64,000 nucleotides of DNA, taken from the NCBI RefSeq assembly GCF_900101625.1, contig NZ_FMYZ01000004.1, positions 309,571 to 373,570 of the forward strand, given 5' to 3'. The position numbers and the translations under genes are program-made. The notes under the pieces were generated by a model. That model was not told the origin of the DNA and made no database searches. It worked only from the letters and a program-made list of their open reading frames with translations. Each line of letters begins with the position of its first letter. Position 1 is the stretch's first letter. The DNA comes from Cupriavidus sp. YR651 (GTDB taxonomy: Bacteria; Pseudomonadota; Gammaproteobacteria; Burkholderiales; Burkholderiaceae). Shown here piece after piece: positions 8,425 to 17,582 of the stretch.

Positions 8425-8448
8425 GAGAAGGGCGGCAGGAGACGGTAG

Positions 8449-8474
8449 AACGGGCAGCGTGAGCTGCCCGTTTT
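8449..8474 (+). terminator. Rho-independent terminator after the desaturase-family gene
   Basis: A perfect 10-bp stem (AACGGGCAGC / GCTGCCCGTT, loop GTGA) runs into TTTT. It lies 25 bp after the stop of the desaturase-family gene. Confidence 0.85.
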
Positions 8475-8495
8475 GCGTTGAGGTCAACCCGAAGG

Positions 8496-8530
8496 CAACG
8501 ACGCCAGAATCATTTTGATAGTGCCTCTCA
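8496..8530. repeat. dispersed repeat, copy A (one terminal arm)
   Basis: About 35 bp matching one end of the repeat at 46553-46670 (CAACGACGCCAGAATCATTT, then TGATAGTGCCTCTCA). Read on the minus strand, the arm begins TGAGAGGCACTATC, and that TGA is the stop codon of the sigma-54 activator gene. Only one arm is present, so this copy is partial. Confidence 0.8.
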
Positions 8531-10468
8531 CTCCTTCATGAGTCTCCAGAGCGTGGTTCGTCCGATCCCGAGCGCGCGGCTGGCTGCGGCACGTTTGCCG
8601 CCATGCTCTTCCAGGGCCCGCAATACGTCGTCGCGGGTCACCGTGGTCGGCGGCGAATCGATTGGCTTGTGCAGGGTCGCCGGCGCAGGCGCTGCTTGTA
8701 TTCGTCCAAATTCCGGAAAAACATCCCGCAGATCCAGCCACGCGTCGCTCGTGGCATCGCCGAGATAGATCGCCGCGCGCGCCACCAGGTTATCGAGCTC
8801 CCGTACGTTGCCGGGCCATGCGTATTGCTCGAACAGCGGCGTCAGGAATTCCAGCACGCGCTCCGTGGCCGTGGCGGGCAACTCGTATTTTGCGGCGCTG
8901 CGCGCAAGGAGGTGCCGCGCAAGGTCCGGAATATCGCCGCGCCGCTCGCGCAATGGCGGCAGTTCGATTTGCAGCAGGTTGAGCCGGAAATACAGGTCCG
9001 CGCGAAATGCACCCTGTTCGGCCATGGCGCGCAGGTCGCGATGCGTCGCCGCGATGACGCGAACATCAATCGGTGTGGCACGCCCCGAACCGAGTTTCAT
9101 CACCTCCCGCTCCTGCAGCACGCGCAGCAACCGGCTTTGCGTCGCCGCCGGCATTTCACCGACTTCATCGAGAAAGATCGTCCCCGTATGCGCGATTTCG
9201 AAGAGGCCCGGCTTGCCGCCGCGCCGCGCGCCGGTGAAGGCGCCTTCTTCGTGACCAAACAACTCGCTTTCTATCAGCCCTTCCGGCAGGGCCGCGCAAT
9301 TGAACGCGACGAATGGATTGCCGCGTCGGCGGCTCGCATTGTGAATGCCCTGTGCGACCAGCTCCTTGCCCGTGCCGCTCTCACCTGTCAGCAGTACGGT
9401 CGCGTCGTGGGCGGCGCCGGCCCGCGCCAGGCGCCGCACACGCTCGAGCGCCGGCGATGCGCCGGTCAGGTCCGCCAGGCCATGCCGCGCCACCAGGTGC
9501 TTCGGCCGTTGGCTGGTGCGCAGCGAGCGGTCGATGCGCTGCGCGACCAGCGCGTCCTGTACGGTAACCACGGCGCCGGAACGCAAACCGTGCTCGACGA
9601 TCGGCACGCAGTTGACGATCAGCGAACGGCCGCCGATCTGCTCGATGCGCTCGTCGCCCGATGGGTCGGCGTTGTCAGGCGCCTCTCTTAACAGCGGGCC
9701 GACCGCTCTCGTCAACTGCGGCGCCAGGTCGTGGGCATGGTCAAGCCCGAGCAGATCGACCATCGCAGGATTGACCACTTCGAGCTGCCCCGCCTGGTCG
9801 AATGCGGCGACGCCATCGCGCAGATGCGCGACGATGGTGTTGAGCCGTACGCGCTTTGACTCCTTCTGGCGGCTCATGCGTGCCAGCTCGATGGAACGCT
9901 CGAATGCTTCTTCAACAGCGCCGAGGGAATAGAGAAACACGCTGTGCAGCCCCGCCTGCAGCGCAAGATCGCAGGCCATGCCGGGGCCGATGATGACGCC
10001 GCAGCCCTCGGCGGCGAGCGTGCGGACGGCCACGCGGACTTCGTCGATCGAGCGGTAGGCGCGCTGTTTCAAGGCGACGTTCAGCCACGCGCTGAGGTCG
10101 GTCAACTCCTTCGACACCGTCTCGTGCAGGACCAGTCCGATGGGGGCGCCGGGCCACATCGTGATGGCATGCGTGATGGCGCTCAGCACGTCAAAGCCGT
10201 TCACCTTGACCATCACGACCGGCACGCTCAGGTTGTCGCGCAGATACGCGCCGTTCGATCCGGCGGCCAGCACGACGTCGACCTTGCCCGCATCGACATA
10301 CGCCTGCAGGGCAGTCACGGCGGCACCGTAGCCCGCGCGCACCGAGAAGAATTTCGCGTGCTCCGTATAGCGCGGCGCGACGGTTTCGCATAGCGTACTT
10401 AACTGACTGATGCTGACCAGCGCGATGCCGGGGCGGCCTTGGTTCGGGTTCGAGGCGAGCGTTGACAC
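8528..10468 (-). CDS. PrpR-type sigma-54-dependent activator
   Basis: A 646-residue enhancer-binding protein. Domains in order: PrpR N-terminal sensory domain (about 15-195), PAS-like region (about 205-305), AAA+ domain with Walker A GESGTGKE (362-369) and the sigma-54 contact loop GAFTGA (409-414), and a Fis-type helix-turn-helix ending [13 protein letters not shown]. The start is GTG 10468, preceded by CTGGAGATTCATC; the longer upstream frame is not coding. It is divergent from a PrpB-like lyase with a sigma-54 promoter, so it very probably activates that gene. PrpR sensory domains bind 2-methylcitrate in propionate operons. No PrpC or PrpD is present here, so the effector is probably different. 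Confidence 0.9.
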   Translation of the reverse strand: MSTLASNPNQGRPGIALVSISQLSTLCETVAPRYTEHAKFFSVRAGYGAAVTALQAYVDAGKVDVVLAAGSNGAYLRDNLSVPVVMVKVNGFDVLSAITHAITMWPGAPIGLVLHETVSKELTDLSAWLNVALKQRAYRSIDEVRVAVRTLAAEGCGVIIGPGMACDLALQAGLHSVFLYSLGAVEEAFERSIELARMSRQKESKRVRLNTIVAHLRDGVAAFDQAGQLEVVNPAMVDLLGLDHAHDLAPQLTRAVGPLLREAPDNADPSGDERIEQIGGRSLIVNCVPIVEHGLRSGAVVTVQDALVAQRIDRSLRTSQRPKHLVARHGLADLTGASPALERVRRLARAGAAHDATVLLTGESGTGKELVAQGIHNASRRRGNPFVAFNCAALPEGLIESELFGHEEGAFTGARRGGKPGLFEIAHTGTIFLDEVGEMPAATQSRLLRVLQEREVMKLGSGRATPIDVRVIAATHRDLRAMAEQGAFRADLYFRLNLLQIELPPLRERRGDIPDLARHLLARSAAKYELPATATERVLEFLTPLFEQYAWPGNVRELDNLVARAAIYLGDATSDAWLDLRDVFPEFGRIQAAPAPATLHKPIDSPPTTVTRDDVLRALEEHGGKRAAASRALGIGRTTLWRLMKE

Positions 10469-10502
10469 GATGAATCTCCAGAAGTGAAAACGTTTCTGGA
10501 AC

Positions 10503-10523
10503 GTTTCACGAAACACGTGAAAC
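10503..10523. promoter_or_regulatory. probable upstream activating sequence for the PrpR-type activator
   Basis: A perfect inverted repeat, GTTTCACG-AAACA-CGTGAAAC, lies about 80-100 bp upstream of the sigma-54 promoter at 10601. Related half sites (AACGTTTCTGGAACGTTTC, CGAACGTTTCTGG) flank it at about 10489-10545. This is the usual position of enhancer sites for sigma-54 activators. Confidence 0.75.
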
Positions 10524-10600
10524 ATTGTCGCACGAACGTTTCTGGCGCAGCGTCTTCTATAAACCGTTGTTTTCAAACAGAAAACAGAAAGACTCGGGGG

Positions 10601-10616
10601 TTGGCACGATCCCTGC
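10601..10616 (+). promoter_or_regulatory. sigma-54 (-24/-12) promoter
   Basis: TTGGCACGATCCCTGC fits the -24/-12 consensus, with GG and GC separated by exactly 10 bp. It is 27 bp before the start of the PrpB-like gene at 10643, and the adjacent divergent gene encodes a sigma-54 activator. Confidence 0.88.
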
Positions 10617-10642
10617 GAAAAGTCACGTACTGGAGAAAACCT

Positions 10643-11530
10643 ATGACTATCTCGTCTACTGCTCGCCGCGCGGCATTCCGCGCCAAGGTCAATCAACGCC
10701 AGGGCCTGCTGGTACCCGGCGCCTTCAACGCCATGAGCGCGCGCGTCATCGAGGACGCCGGCTTCGAAGCGCTCTATCTGACCGGTGCTGGCGTGACCAA
10801 CATGTCGTTTGGCCTGCCCGATCTCGGCTTCATCGGCTTGGCTGACATCGCGGAACACACCGCACGGGTCCGCGACGCCGTCGCGCTGCCATTGATCGTC
10901 GATGCCGACACCGGCTTTGGTAACGCGCTCAATGTGCGCCAGACCGTCCGCACGCTGGAGCGCAGCGGCGCGGATGCGATCCAGTTCGAAGACCAGGTGA
11001 TGCCGAAGAAGTGCGGGCATTTCGCCGGCAAGGAAGTCATCTCGGCGAGCGAGATGCTCGGCAAGATTCGTGCGGCCGTCGATGCGCGTGAGGACCCCAA
11101 CCTGCTGATCATCGCCCGCACCGATGCCGCCGCCGTGCATGGCATCGAAGACGCCATCGAGCGTGGCCACCGCTTCGTCGAGGCGGGCGCGGACATCCTG
11201 TTTATCGAGGCGACCGAGTCGCTGACCGACATCGAGCGCCTGCCGAAACTGATCGACGCACCGCAGCTGATCAATATCGTGATCGGCGGCAAGACGCCGA
11301 CGCAGTCGCGCGAGGCGCTCGCCGGCCTTGGCTATGCCATCGTGCTGTACGCCAACGCGGCGCTGCAGGGCGCGGTGCTTGGCATGCAGCGGGCGCTCGG
11401 CACGCTGCGAGCGAATGGCCGGCTTGACGAGGATGCATCCCTGGTGGCGCCATTCAGCGAGCGGCAGCGGCTGGTCAACAAGCCCCTGTATGACGCGCTC
11501 GATCGCGAATACGCGGCAAAGGACGATTGA
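10643..11530 (+). CDS. isocitrate lyase/PEP mutase family lyase (PrpB-like)
   Basis: A 295-residue TIM-barrel enzyme of the methylisocitrate lyase / phosphoenolpyruvate mutase superfamily. Visible motifs are VDADTGFGN (Mg-binding Asp88/Asp90), [12 protein letters not shown] with catalytic Cys124, and IARTDA. Such enzymes split C-C bonds in methylisocitrate, dimethylmalate or related acids, or decarboxylate oxaloacetate. No other methylcitrate-cycle genes are here, and the next gene is a Bug receptor, so a substrate other than 2-methylisocitrate is likely. The start follows a TGGAGAAAACC ribosome site. Confidence 0.87.
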   Translation: MTISSTARRAAFRAKVNQRQGLLVPGAFNAMSARVIEDAGFEALYLTGAGVTNMSFGLPDLGFIGLADIAEHTARVRDAVALPLIVDADTGFGNALNVRQTVRTLERSGADAIQFEDQVMPKKCGHFAGKEVISASEMLGKIRAAVDAREDPNLLIIARTDAAAVHGIEDAIERGHRFVEAGADILFIEATESLTDIERLPKLIDAPQLINIVIGGKTPTQSREALAGLGYAIVLYANAALQGAVLGMQRALGTLRANGRLDEDASLVAPFSERQRLVNKPLYDALDREYAAKDD

Positions 11531-11622
11531 GCGGCAACACCGTTCGATCGCATCCGCACCATCCCAATTCAAACCACGCTAATCAAACGGGACCACCCAT
11601 TCCCGGACGGAGACATGCATTG

Positions 11623-12594
11623 ATGATGACGACCCGATTCACTCTCGGCCTGCTGGCTTCGGCCAGCTTTATCGCGGCGGCGCCGGCTTTTGCCGAAGGC
11701 CAGTGGCCTACCAAGACGATTCGCCTTGTGGTGCCTTTTGCCGCTGGCGGTGCCAATGACCTGATGGCACGGGCGGCGGCGGAGGGGGCTTCCAAGGCGC
11801 TGGGCCAGACCGTGCTGATCGACAACCGGCCGGGCGCGGGCGGCACCGTGGGCGCCGACGCGGTGGCCAAGAGCGCACCGGATGGCTACACGTTCCTGGT
11901 CAGCGCCGCTGGCGTGATCTCCAACAGCATGATCAAGAAGTCCGTTCCCTTCAAGGATGACGCACTGGTCCCCGTCGTCATGATCGGGCTTGCGCCGTCG
12001 GTCATCGTCGTGCCGAAGAACGCGCCCTACAAGGATTTGCGCGACTTCGTGGAGGCTTCGAAGAAGGGCGCCGGATTCAACTTCGCCACGGCGGGAACCG
12101 GCAGCACGCCGCACTTCGTCGCCGAAATCCTCAATGTGAAGTACGGCGCGAAGCTGCAAGCCGTGCCTTACAAGAGCGGATCGGAAAGCACCACGGCCGT
12201 ACTGGGCGGTCAGGTGGAAGGCACCTCGGAGGCCAGCATCATCGCGCTTCCGCATATCCTGCACGAAGGCAAGTTCAAGCCGCTGGCGACCACCTGGACG
12301 CAGCGCATTTCGGCCTATCCGCAACTCTCCACCGCCGTGGAGCAAGGCTTTCCGGAACTGCAGATTGCCCACTGGGCCGGCATTCATGCGCCCAAGGGCA
12401 CGCCAAACGCCATCCTCGACAAGCTGGCCGCTGCGGTGGATACCGCAATGAAGGACCCGGCCGCCGCCGCGAAACTCAAGGCAGTGGGTATCGAGCCGAT
12501 TGGCGGCACGCGTGCGGACTTCGTGAAGTTTGTCGATGCGGAGCGGAAGCGGCTGGGCGAGATCGTGAGGGCCGCCAAGATGCAGGAAAAGTGA
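11623..12594 (+). CDS. Bug-family (TctC-like) periplasmic receptor
   Basis: A 323-residue solute receptor with signal peptide (GLLASASFIAAAPAFAEG). Family signatures are WPTKTIRLVVPFAAGGANDL, the NRPGAGGTVGADAVAK stretch and an APKGTPNAILDKL region. Bug proteins bind carboxylates or other small organic anions in the periplasm, often without cognate TctAB permease genes nearby, as here. It lies 92 bp downstream of the PrpB-like lyase, probably in the same sigma-54-driven operon, so it may bind that enzyme's substrate or a precursor. The start is ATG 11623, or 11626. Confidence 0.9.
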   Translation: MMTTRFTLGLLASASFIAAAPAFAEGQWPTKTIRLVVPFAAGGANDLMARAAAEGASKALGQTVLIDNRPGAGGTVGADAVAKSAPDGYTFLVSAAGVISNSMIKKSVPFKDDALVPVVMIGLAPSVIVVPKNAPYKDLRDFVEASKKGAGFNFATAGTGSTPHFVAEILNVKYGAKLQAVPYKSGSESTTAVLGGQVEGTSEASIIALPHILHEGKFKPLATTWTQRISAYPQLSTAVEQGFPELQIAHWAGIHAPKGTPNAILDKLAAAVDTAMKDPAAAAKLKAVGIEPIGGTRADFVKFVDAERKRLGEIVRAAKMQEK

Positions 12595-12752
12595 TGGCCG
12601 CGCAGGACCCGGTCGTGGCCGGGGGAGGGGAGGTTGCTTCCCTTTCCCGGCTCACCTGTCCTGCGCGAAAGCCCATCGCGTAGCCACCGTTCGACGGTGG
12701 CCTTCATGCAGCCCCCATGCTGCAGGCCTCGTGCCATCGCCACGTCATGCCA

Positions 12753-13547
12753 CTACGGCGTGGAACGTTTCAGCCGCATCGACACTGAGAAGCTGTCCGC
12801 CGGGTGGATCGTCGCCGTCACCTCGAAGGTTTGCCCGTCGGCGTCCAGATAGCGCCGCACGATCTTCAATACCGGCGCGCCCAGCTCGAGCTTCAGCGCC
12901 CTCGCCACGCGTTCGTCGGTGAGGGTCGACGCGCGCACGTCCTGCTCGATCTCCGCGATCTGCCGCCCATAGCGCGACTCGATCAGCGTGCTGACCAGCG
13001 TGTCCGGCGACGCGCGCACCATGTCGCCAATCTCCGTGTAGGCCGGGTCGATATAGACATCGGTCCAGGCCATCGGCAAGGCGCCGCGGCCGTCGCGATC
13101 ATCGCGATGGTTGCGACGGTCGCCCACATCGCGCGCATCGTTCAGGCGGATGCTCGAGATGCGTAGCCACGGTGTCCCGTCCGCGCAGCCGATCTCGCGC
13201 GCCACGCCGCCATCCACCTTCACCTTCTCCACCGACTGCACCAGCCGCAGGTGCTCCGCGCCGAACTGCACGAGGTCGTCCACCGACGCCAGCGTGGGCC
13301 GGAACACGGCCTTGGGCCGCGACGCCTCCACGCGCGTGCCCACGTTCTTGCGCCGCGACACCAGCCCCTGGTCCTGCAACTCCTGCAGCACCGCGCGGAT
13401 GGTGTAGCGGCTGGCGTTGAACTGCTTGCACAGCTCGAATTCCGTTGGCAGCAGCGTGCCGACCGGGAAGCGCCCCGAGGCGATCCCGTCCAGAAGCTGC
13501 CGGGCGATCTCTGCTGAATTGGTTTTGCTCATTGGGATCGATTGCAT
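12753..13547 (-). CDS. GntR/HutC-type regulator with UTRA domain
   Basis: A 264-residue repressor-type protein. It has an N-terminal winged helix (about 10-75; GTLLPTEFELCKQFNASRYT, then LQELQDQGLVSRR) and a C-terminal UTRA effector-binding domain (about 95-255). An unusual Asp/Arg-rich insert (DARDVGDRRNHRDDRDGRG) interrupts the UTRA domain and looks like repeat expansion. ATG 13547 is preceded by GGAGAAGTG. It is divergent from the lyase-symporter-Bug-fumarase operon, and two perfect palindromes lie between them, so it likely represses that operon and itself until a carboxylate or amino-acid-derived effector binds. Confidence 0.88.
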   Translation of the reverse strand: MQSIPMSKTNSAEIARQLLDGIASGRFPVGTLLPTEFELCKQFNASRYTIRAVLQELQDQGLVSRRKNVGTRVEASRPKAVFRPTLASVDDLVQFGAEHLRLVQSVEKVKVDGGVAREIGCADGTPWLRISSIRLNDARDVGDRRNHRDDRDGRGALPMAWTDVYIDPAYTEIGDMVRASPDTLVSTLIESRYGRQIAEIEQDVRASTLTDERVARALKLELGAPVLKIVRRYLDADGQTFEVTATIHPADSFSVSMRLKRSTP

Positions 13548-13583
13548 CACTTCTCCACGAGACGGGGTAAACCCTCATTTGCG

Positions 13584-13603
13584 AAATATGTTCGAACATA
13601 TTT
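13584..13603. promoter_or_regulatory. GntR operator 1 (20-bp perfect palindrome)
   Basis: AAATATGTTCGAACATATTT reads identically on both strands. It lies 37 bp from the regulator start and 59 bp before the lyase start. A second copy of its core is centred 26 bp away. Confidence 0.85.
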
Positions 13604-13611
13604 AATGATCG

Positions 13612-13627
13612 ATATGTTCGAACATAT
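13612..13627. promoter_or_regulatory. GntR operator 2 (16-bp perfect palindrome)
   Basis: ATATGTTCGAACATAT is identical to the core of operator 1. It is centred 26 bp away, about two and a half helical turns, which suits cooperative binding by a dimeric regulator. It is 35 bp before the lyase start. Confidence 0.85.
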
Positions 13628-13661
13628 TAGCGAACCCGACTCACCATCACAAGGTAGCACC

Positions 13662-15056
13662 ATGTCCACCTACTCCTTTTCCGCGATTCCCGCCGCCAGC
13701 ACCGTGGTCGACTCCGTCCTCTTCCGTGACGCGTTCGGCACGAAGCACATGCGCCAGATTTTCTCCGACGGCGCGCTGGTGCAGCGCTATATCGACGTCG
13801 AGGTCGCGCTGGCCAAGGCCGAGGCGCGCGTCGGCGTGATTCCGGCGGAGGCGGCCGAGGCCATCGCCCGCGAATCGCGCATCGAGCGGATCGACTTCGA
13901 CCACATGCGCGAGGAAACCGACATCGTGGGCTACCCGATCCTGCCGCTGGTGCACCAGCTGGTGGCGATGTGCGGCGAGGCTGGGCGCTACGTGCACTGG
14001 GGCGCCACCACGCAGGACATCATGGACACCGCCGTGGCCCTCCAGGTGCGCGACGCGCTGGACAGCATCGACGCCGATATCCGCGAGCTGCGCGGCATTC
14101 TCGCCGATCTTTCGATCAAGCACCGCAATACGCCGATGGCCGGCCGCACCCACCTGCAGCAGGCGCTGCCGGTGACGTTCGGCTACAAGACCGCGATCTG
14201 GCTGGCGATGTTCGACCGCCACCAGCAGCGCCTCGCCGAACTGCGCCCGCGCGTGGCGGTGGTGGAGTTCGCCGGCGCGGCCGGCACGCTGGCATCGCTG
14301 GGCGGACAAGGCGACAACAAGGGCTTCGACGTGCAGCGCGCGCTGGCCGAGGAACTTGGCCTCGGCGTGCCCGCCACCACGTGGCACGTGGCGCGCGACG
14401 GCTTTGCCGAGGCGGTCAACCTGCTGGCGCTGGTCACCGGGTCGCTCGGCAAGATCGCGCTCGACATCATGATCATGGCATCGACGGAATTCGCCGAAGT
14501 CTACGAGCCGTTCGTCAAGGGCCGCGGTGCCAGCAGCACCATGCCGCAGAAGCGCAATCCGATCTCTAGCGAACTGATGCTCGCGGCGTCGAAGGCGGTG
14601 CGCCAGCACGCGGGCCTGATGGTCGACGCGATGGTGCAGGACTTCGAGCGCGCCACCGGCCCCTGGCATGCCGAATGGATCGCCATTCCGGAGAGCTTCA
14701 TTCTCACGTCGGGCGCGCTACATCAGGCGAAGTTCGCGCTGGGCGGGCTGATCGTGGACACCGCCCGCATGAAGCACAACCTCGGCATCACCAACGGCCT
14801 GATCGTGGCGGAGGCCGTGATGATGGGCATGGCGCCGCATATCGGCCGCCAGCAGGCCCACGATGTGGTCTACGACGCCTGCCGCGCCGTCAACGAATCG
14901 GGCGGAACGCTGGCCGACGCACTGTGCGCGCTGCCGGCCGTCACCCGGCATTTCGAGCGCGCCGCCATCGAGCGCATGACCGACCCGGCCAACTACCTGG
15001 GCCTCGCCCCGCAGATGGTGGATCAAGCCATCGAACTGTCCCGCAAGGTGGCCTGA
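13662..15056 (+). CDS. aspartase/fumarase-superfamily lyase (PcaB/adenylosuccinate lyase-like)
   Basis: A 464-residue lyase. Superfamily motifs in order: HWGATTQDIMDT, GRTHLQQALPVTFG and the signature loop GASSTMPQKRNPIS (about residue 286-299). Superfamily members eliminate fumarate from succinyl-N or succinyl-O compounds, or cycloisomerise carboxymuconate. A fumarase, a dicarboxylate symporter and a Bug receptor follow, and no protocatechuate-pathway genes are present. A C-N lyase that frees fumarate from an N-substituted aspartate (for example iminodisuccinate-type compounds) is therefore an attractive but unproven reading. The start has AAGGTAG ahead of it, and two GntR operators lie upstream. 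Confidence 0.85.
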   Translation: MSTYSFSAIPAASTVVDSVLFRDAFGTKHMRQIFSDGALVQRYIDVEVALAKAEARVGVIPAEAAEAIARESRIERIDFDHMREETDIVGYPILPLVHQLVAMCGEAGRYVHWGATTQDIMDTAVALQVRDALDSIDADIRELRGILADLSIKHRNTPMAGRTHLQQALPVTFGYKTAIWLAMFDRHQQRLAELRPRVAVVEFAGAAGTLASLGGQGDNKGFDVQRALAEELGLGVPATTWHVARDGFAEAVNLLALVTGSLGKIALDIMIMASTEFAEVYEPFVKGRGASSTMPQKRNPISSELMLAASKAVRQHAGLMVDAMVQDFERATGPWHAEWIAIPESFILTSGALHQAKFALGGLIVDTARMKHNLGITNGLIVAEAVMMGMAPHIGRQQAHDVVYDACRAVNESGGTLADALCALPAVTRHFERAAIERMTDPANYLGLAPQMVDQAIELSRKVA

Positions 15057-15083
15057 GCACAGGCTCCGGTGGAGGAAGACATC

Positions 15084-16532
15084 ATGCAAAACCAGACCAT
15101 CCAGACCCCAGCCAACCCACCGGCCAACCTGCCGGCCAACCCGCCGGAGGTTCCGCCAAACAACGTGCGCCTGCCCTGGTATCGCAAGCTCGGCATGCAG
15201 GTGCTTGTCTCGCTGATCCTCGGCATCGCCGTCGGTTTCCTGTTTCCGAAGTTCGCCTCGCAGCTCAAGCTGCTGGGTGACATGTTCCTGGCGCTGATCA
15301 AGGCCGGCGTGGCGCCGCTGGTGTTCCTCACCATCGTCCACGGCATCGCCTCGGCGGGCGACGTGAAGAGCGCCGGGCGCGTGGGCTGGCGGTCGATCCT
15401 GTATTTCGAGGTGATCTCCACCATCGCGCTGGTGGTCGGCATCTTCGCCGGCAACGTGCTGGAGATCGGCAAGGGCATGTCGCACATGGCCGGCAGCGCC
15501 GTCACGCCGGCCGCCGCCAAGGCCGCCGCGCCGCAAGGCTTCCTCGAATTCATGATGCACATCGTGCCCGACAACTTCGTCGGCGCCTTCGCCAAGGGCG
15601 AACTGCTGCAGGTGGTGGTGCTGGCGGTGATGGTCGGCATCGGCATTCTCGCCATTCCCGAGAGCCGCCGCGTGAAGATCAACGATGGCCTCGACACCAT
15701 CTCGGAAGTGCTGTTCTCGTTCATCAACCTGGTGATGAAGCTGGCGCCGATCGGCACCTTCGGTGCGGTCGCGTACTCCGTGGGCAGCAATGGCGCCGCC
15801 GTGCTGGTCGCGCTGGCGCAGTTCGTGTTGAGCTTCTATGCGCTGGTGGTGCTATTCATCGCCGTCGTCCTCGGCCTGGTGGCGAAGCTGGCCGGTTTCA
15901 GCCTCTGGCGCTTCCTGCGCTACATCAAGGACGAGATCCTGATCGTGCTCGGCACCGCATCGTCGGAAAGCGCGCTGCCGCGCCTGCTGATCAAGCTCCA
16001 GCGCCTGGGCTGCGCCAAGCAGACCGTCGGCCTGGTGCTGCCGACCGGCTATGCGTTCAACCTCGACGGCACGTCGCTCTTCATGGCGATGGGCGTGATG
16101 TTCATCTCGCATGCCTACGGCGTGCCGCTGACGCTGGATCACCAGATCGGCATCCTGCTGCTCATGCTGCTGACGTCCAAGGGCGCGGCCACGGTCTCGG
16201 GCGGGTCGTTCGTGGTGTTCGCCGCGACCGTGACGTCGACGGGGATCCTGCCGGTGGAGGGCCTGGCGGTCATCTTCGGCGTCTACCGGTTCCTGTCGAT
16301 GGCCATCTCGACGTGCAACACCATCGGCAACAGCGTGGCGACCGTGGTCATCGCCAAGTGGTCGGGCACCTTCGATGCCGAGACCGCAAAGCGCCATCTG
16401 TATCCCGAGCGCTATCCGGACATCGGCGCAGCCGACGCCGCGCTCGACGACGGCACCCTGCTGGGCGAGGACGCCGACGCCGCCAATCCGCATTCGTCCG
16501 GTATCCCGATGAAGCGCGCCACCGCCATCTGA
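15084..16532 (+). CDS. dicarboxylate/amino-acid:cation symporter (DctA/GltP family)
   Basis: A 482-residue inner-membrane transporter with about eight membrane segments and two re-entrant loops. Recognisable parts are the APLVFLTIVHGIAS stretch, the serine-rich loop LGTASSESALPRLL, the NLDGTSLFMAMG helix and SKGAATVSGGSFVV. The N-terminus carries a Pro/Asn-rich extension (NPPANLPANPPEVPPNN). GGAGGAAGACATC precedes ATG 15084, which starts 27 bp after the lyase. It probably imports the operon's acidic substrate or C4-dicarboxylates with protons or sodium. Confidence 0.92.
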   Translation: MQNQTIQTPANPPANLPANPPEVPPNNVRLPWYRKLGMQVLVSLILGIAVGFLFPKFASQLKLLGDMFLALIKAGVAPLVFLTIVHGIASAGDVKSAGRVGWRSILYFEVISTIALVVGIFAGNVLEIGKGMSHMAGSAVTPAAAKAAAPQGFLEFMMHIVPDNFVGAFAKGELLQVVVLAVMVGIGILAIPESRRVKINDGLDTISEVLFSFINLVMKLAPIGTFGAVAYSVGSNGAAVLVALAQFVLSFYALVVLFIAVVLGLVAKLAGFSLWRFLRYIKDEILIVLGTASSESALPRLLIKLQRLGCAKQTVGLVLPTGYAFNLDGTSLFMAMGVMFISHAYGVPLTLDHQIGILLLMLLTSKGAATVSGGSFVVFAATVTSTGILPVEGLAVIFGVYRFLSMAISTCNTIGNSVATVVIAKWSGTFDAETAKRHLYPERYPDIGAADAALDDGTLLGEDADAANPHSSGIPMKRATAI

Positions 16533-16566
16533 GCCGGACCCCAGAACACCAACGAGGAGACAACCC

Positions 16567-17580
16567 ATGAAGACCATCAAGCCCATCGCCCGCCAGGTGC
16601 TCGCCACCACGGCTACCATCGTCGCCGCCATCGGGGCATCCGTCATCACCGCCACGCCAGCGTTTGCCCAGTCCTACCCCAGCAAGCCCATTACCTGGAT
16701 CGTGCCCTTTGCGGCCGGCGGTCCCACCGATGCGCTGGCGCGCAACATCGCGGAGCGCGTGTCGCGCGAAGTCGGGCAGTCGATCATCATCGACAACTCG
16801 CCCGGCGCCGGCGGCACGGTGGGCGCCACCAAGGCGGCCCGCGCGGCGGCGGACGGCTACACGATGCTGGTCGGCCACATGGGCTACATGGGCGCGGCGC
16901 CCGCGCTGTACAAGAAGCTGTCGTATGACCCGGTCAAGGACTTCGCACCGGTCTTCCGTTTCCCGGATACGCCGATGGTGCTGATGGTCCGCAAGGAGCA
17001 TCCCGCGAAGACCGTGGGCGAGCTGGTGGACTACGGGCGGAAGAACCCCGGCAAGCTCTTCATCAGCAACGCGGGCATGGGGTCCACGTCCCATCTGGTG
17101 GCGGCCCTGTTTGCGGCGTCGGCGGGAATGAAGGTGTCGCTGGTGCCCTACAAGGGCGCCGGGCCCGCGCTGATCGACGTGATCGGCGGGCAGGTGGACG
17201 GCATGTTCGATCAGACCAACACCGCACTGCCGCAGATCACGGAGGCGAAGGTTCGCCCGCTGGCCGTGACGTCGGCCACGCGCGTGGCGCAGCTCAAGGA
17301 CGTGCCGACGCTGGCCGAGACCGTGCTCCCGGGCTTCGAGGCCGCCACGTGGTACGGCATCTATGCGCCGAAGGGCACGCCGCAGCCGGTCATCGACAAG
17401 ATGCAGCAGGCGTATCTGAAGGTGATGACCGACAAGGCGTTCACGACGAAGCTGGCGGCGCAGGCCATCCAGATGCTGCCGCCTGAGCAGTACACGGCGG
17501 CGGCCCTCGGCAAGCACACCGAGGCCGAGGTGGCACGCTGGAAGGTCGTCGCCACGAAAGCCAATATCACGCTGGACTGA
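16567..17580 (+). CDS. Bug-family (TctC-like) periplasmic receptor
   Basis: A 337-residue receptor with signal peptide (VIAAIGASVITATPAFAQ-like, ending TPAFAQ). Family motifs are YPSKPITWIVPFAAGGPTDA, NSPGAGGTVGATKA and YAPKGTPQPVIDKM. It lies between the symporter and fumarase, with a GAGGAGACAACCC ribosome site and only 2 bp before the fumarase start, so it is firmly in the operon. It probably captures the carboxylate that the lyase consumes. No TctA/TctB membrane genes accompany it. Confidence 0.92.
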   Translation: MKTIKPIARQVLATTATIVAAIGASVITATPAFAQSYPSKPITWIVPFAAGGPTDALARNIAERVSREVGQSIIIDNSPGAGGTVGATKAARAAADGYTMLVGHMGYMGAAPALYKKLSYDPVKDFAPVFRFPDTPMVLMVRKEHPAKTVGELVDYGRKNPGKLFISNAGMGSTSHLVAALFAASAGMKVSLVPYKGAGPALIDVIGGQVDGMFDQTNTALPQITEAKVRPLAVTSATRVAQLKDVPTLAETVLPGFEAATWYGIYAPKGTPQPVIDKMQQAYLKVMTDKAFTTKLAAQAIQMLPPEQYTAAALGKHTEAEVARWKVVATKANITLD

Positions 17581-17582
17581 CG

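Noticed and set aside
10469..11572. N-terminal extension of the sigma-54 activator frame to 11572
   Set aside because: The extension runs antisense through the PrpB-like gene and its promoter. The PrpR domain begins at GTG 10468 with a ribosome site.
13647..14669. A 340-codon frame antisense to the aspartase-superfamily lyase
   Set aside because: The plus strand has a full set of superfamily motifs. The minus frame is His/Arg-rich shadow.
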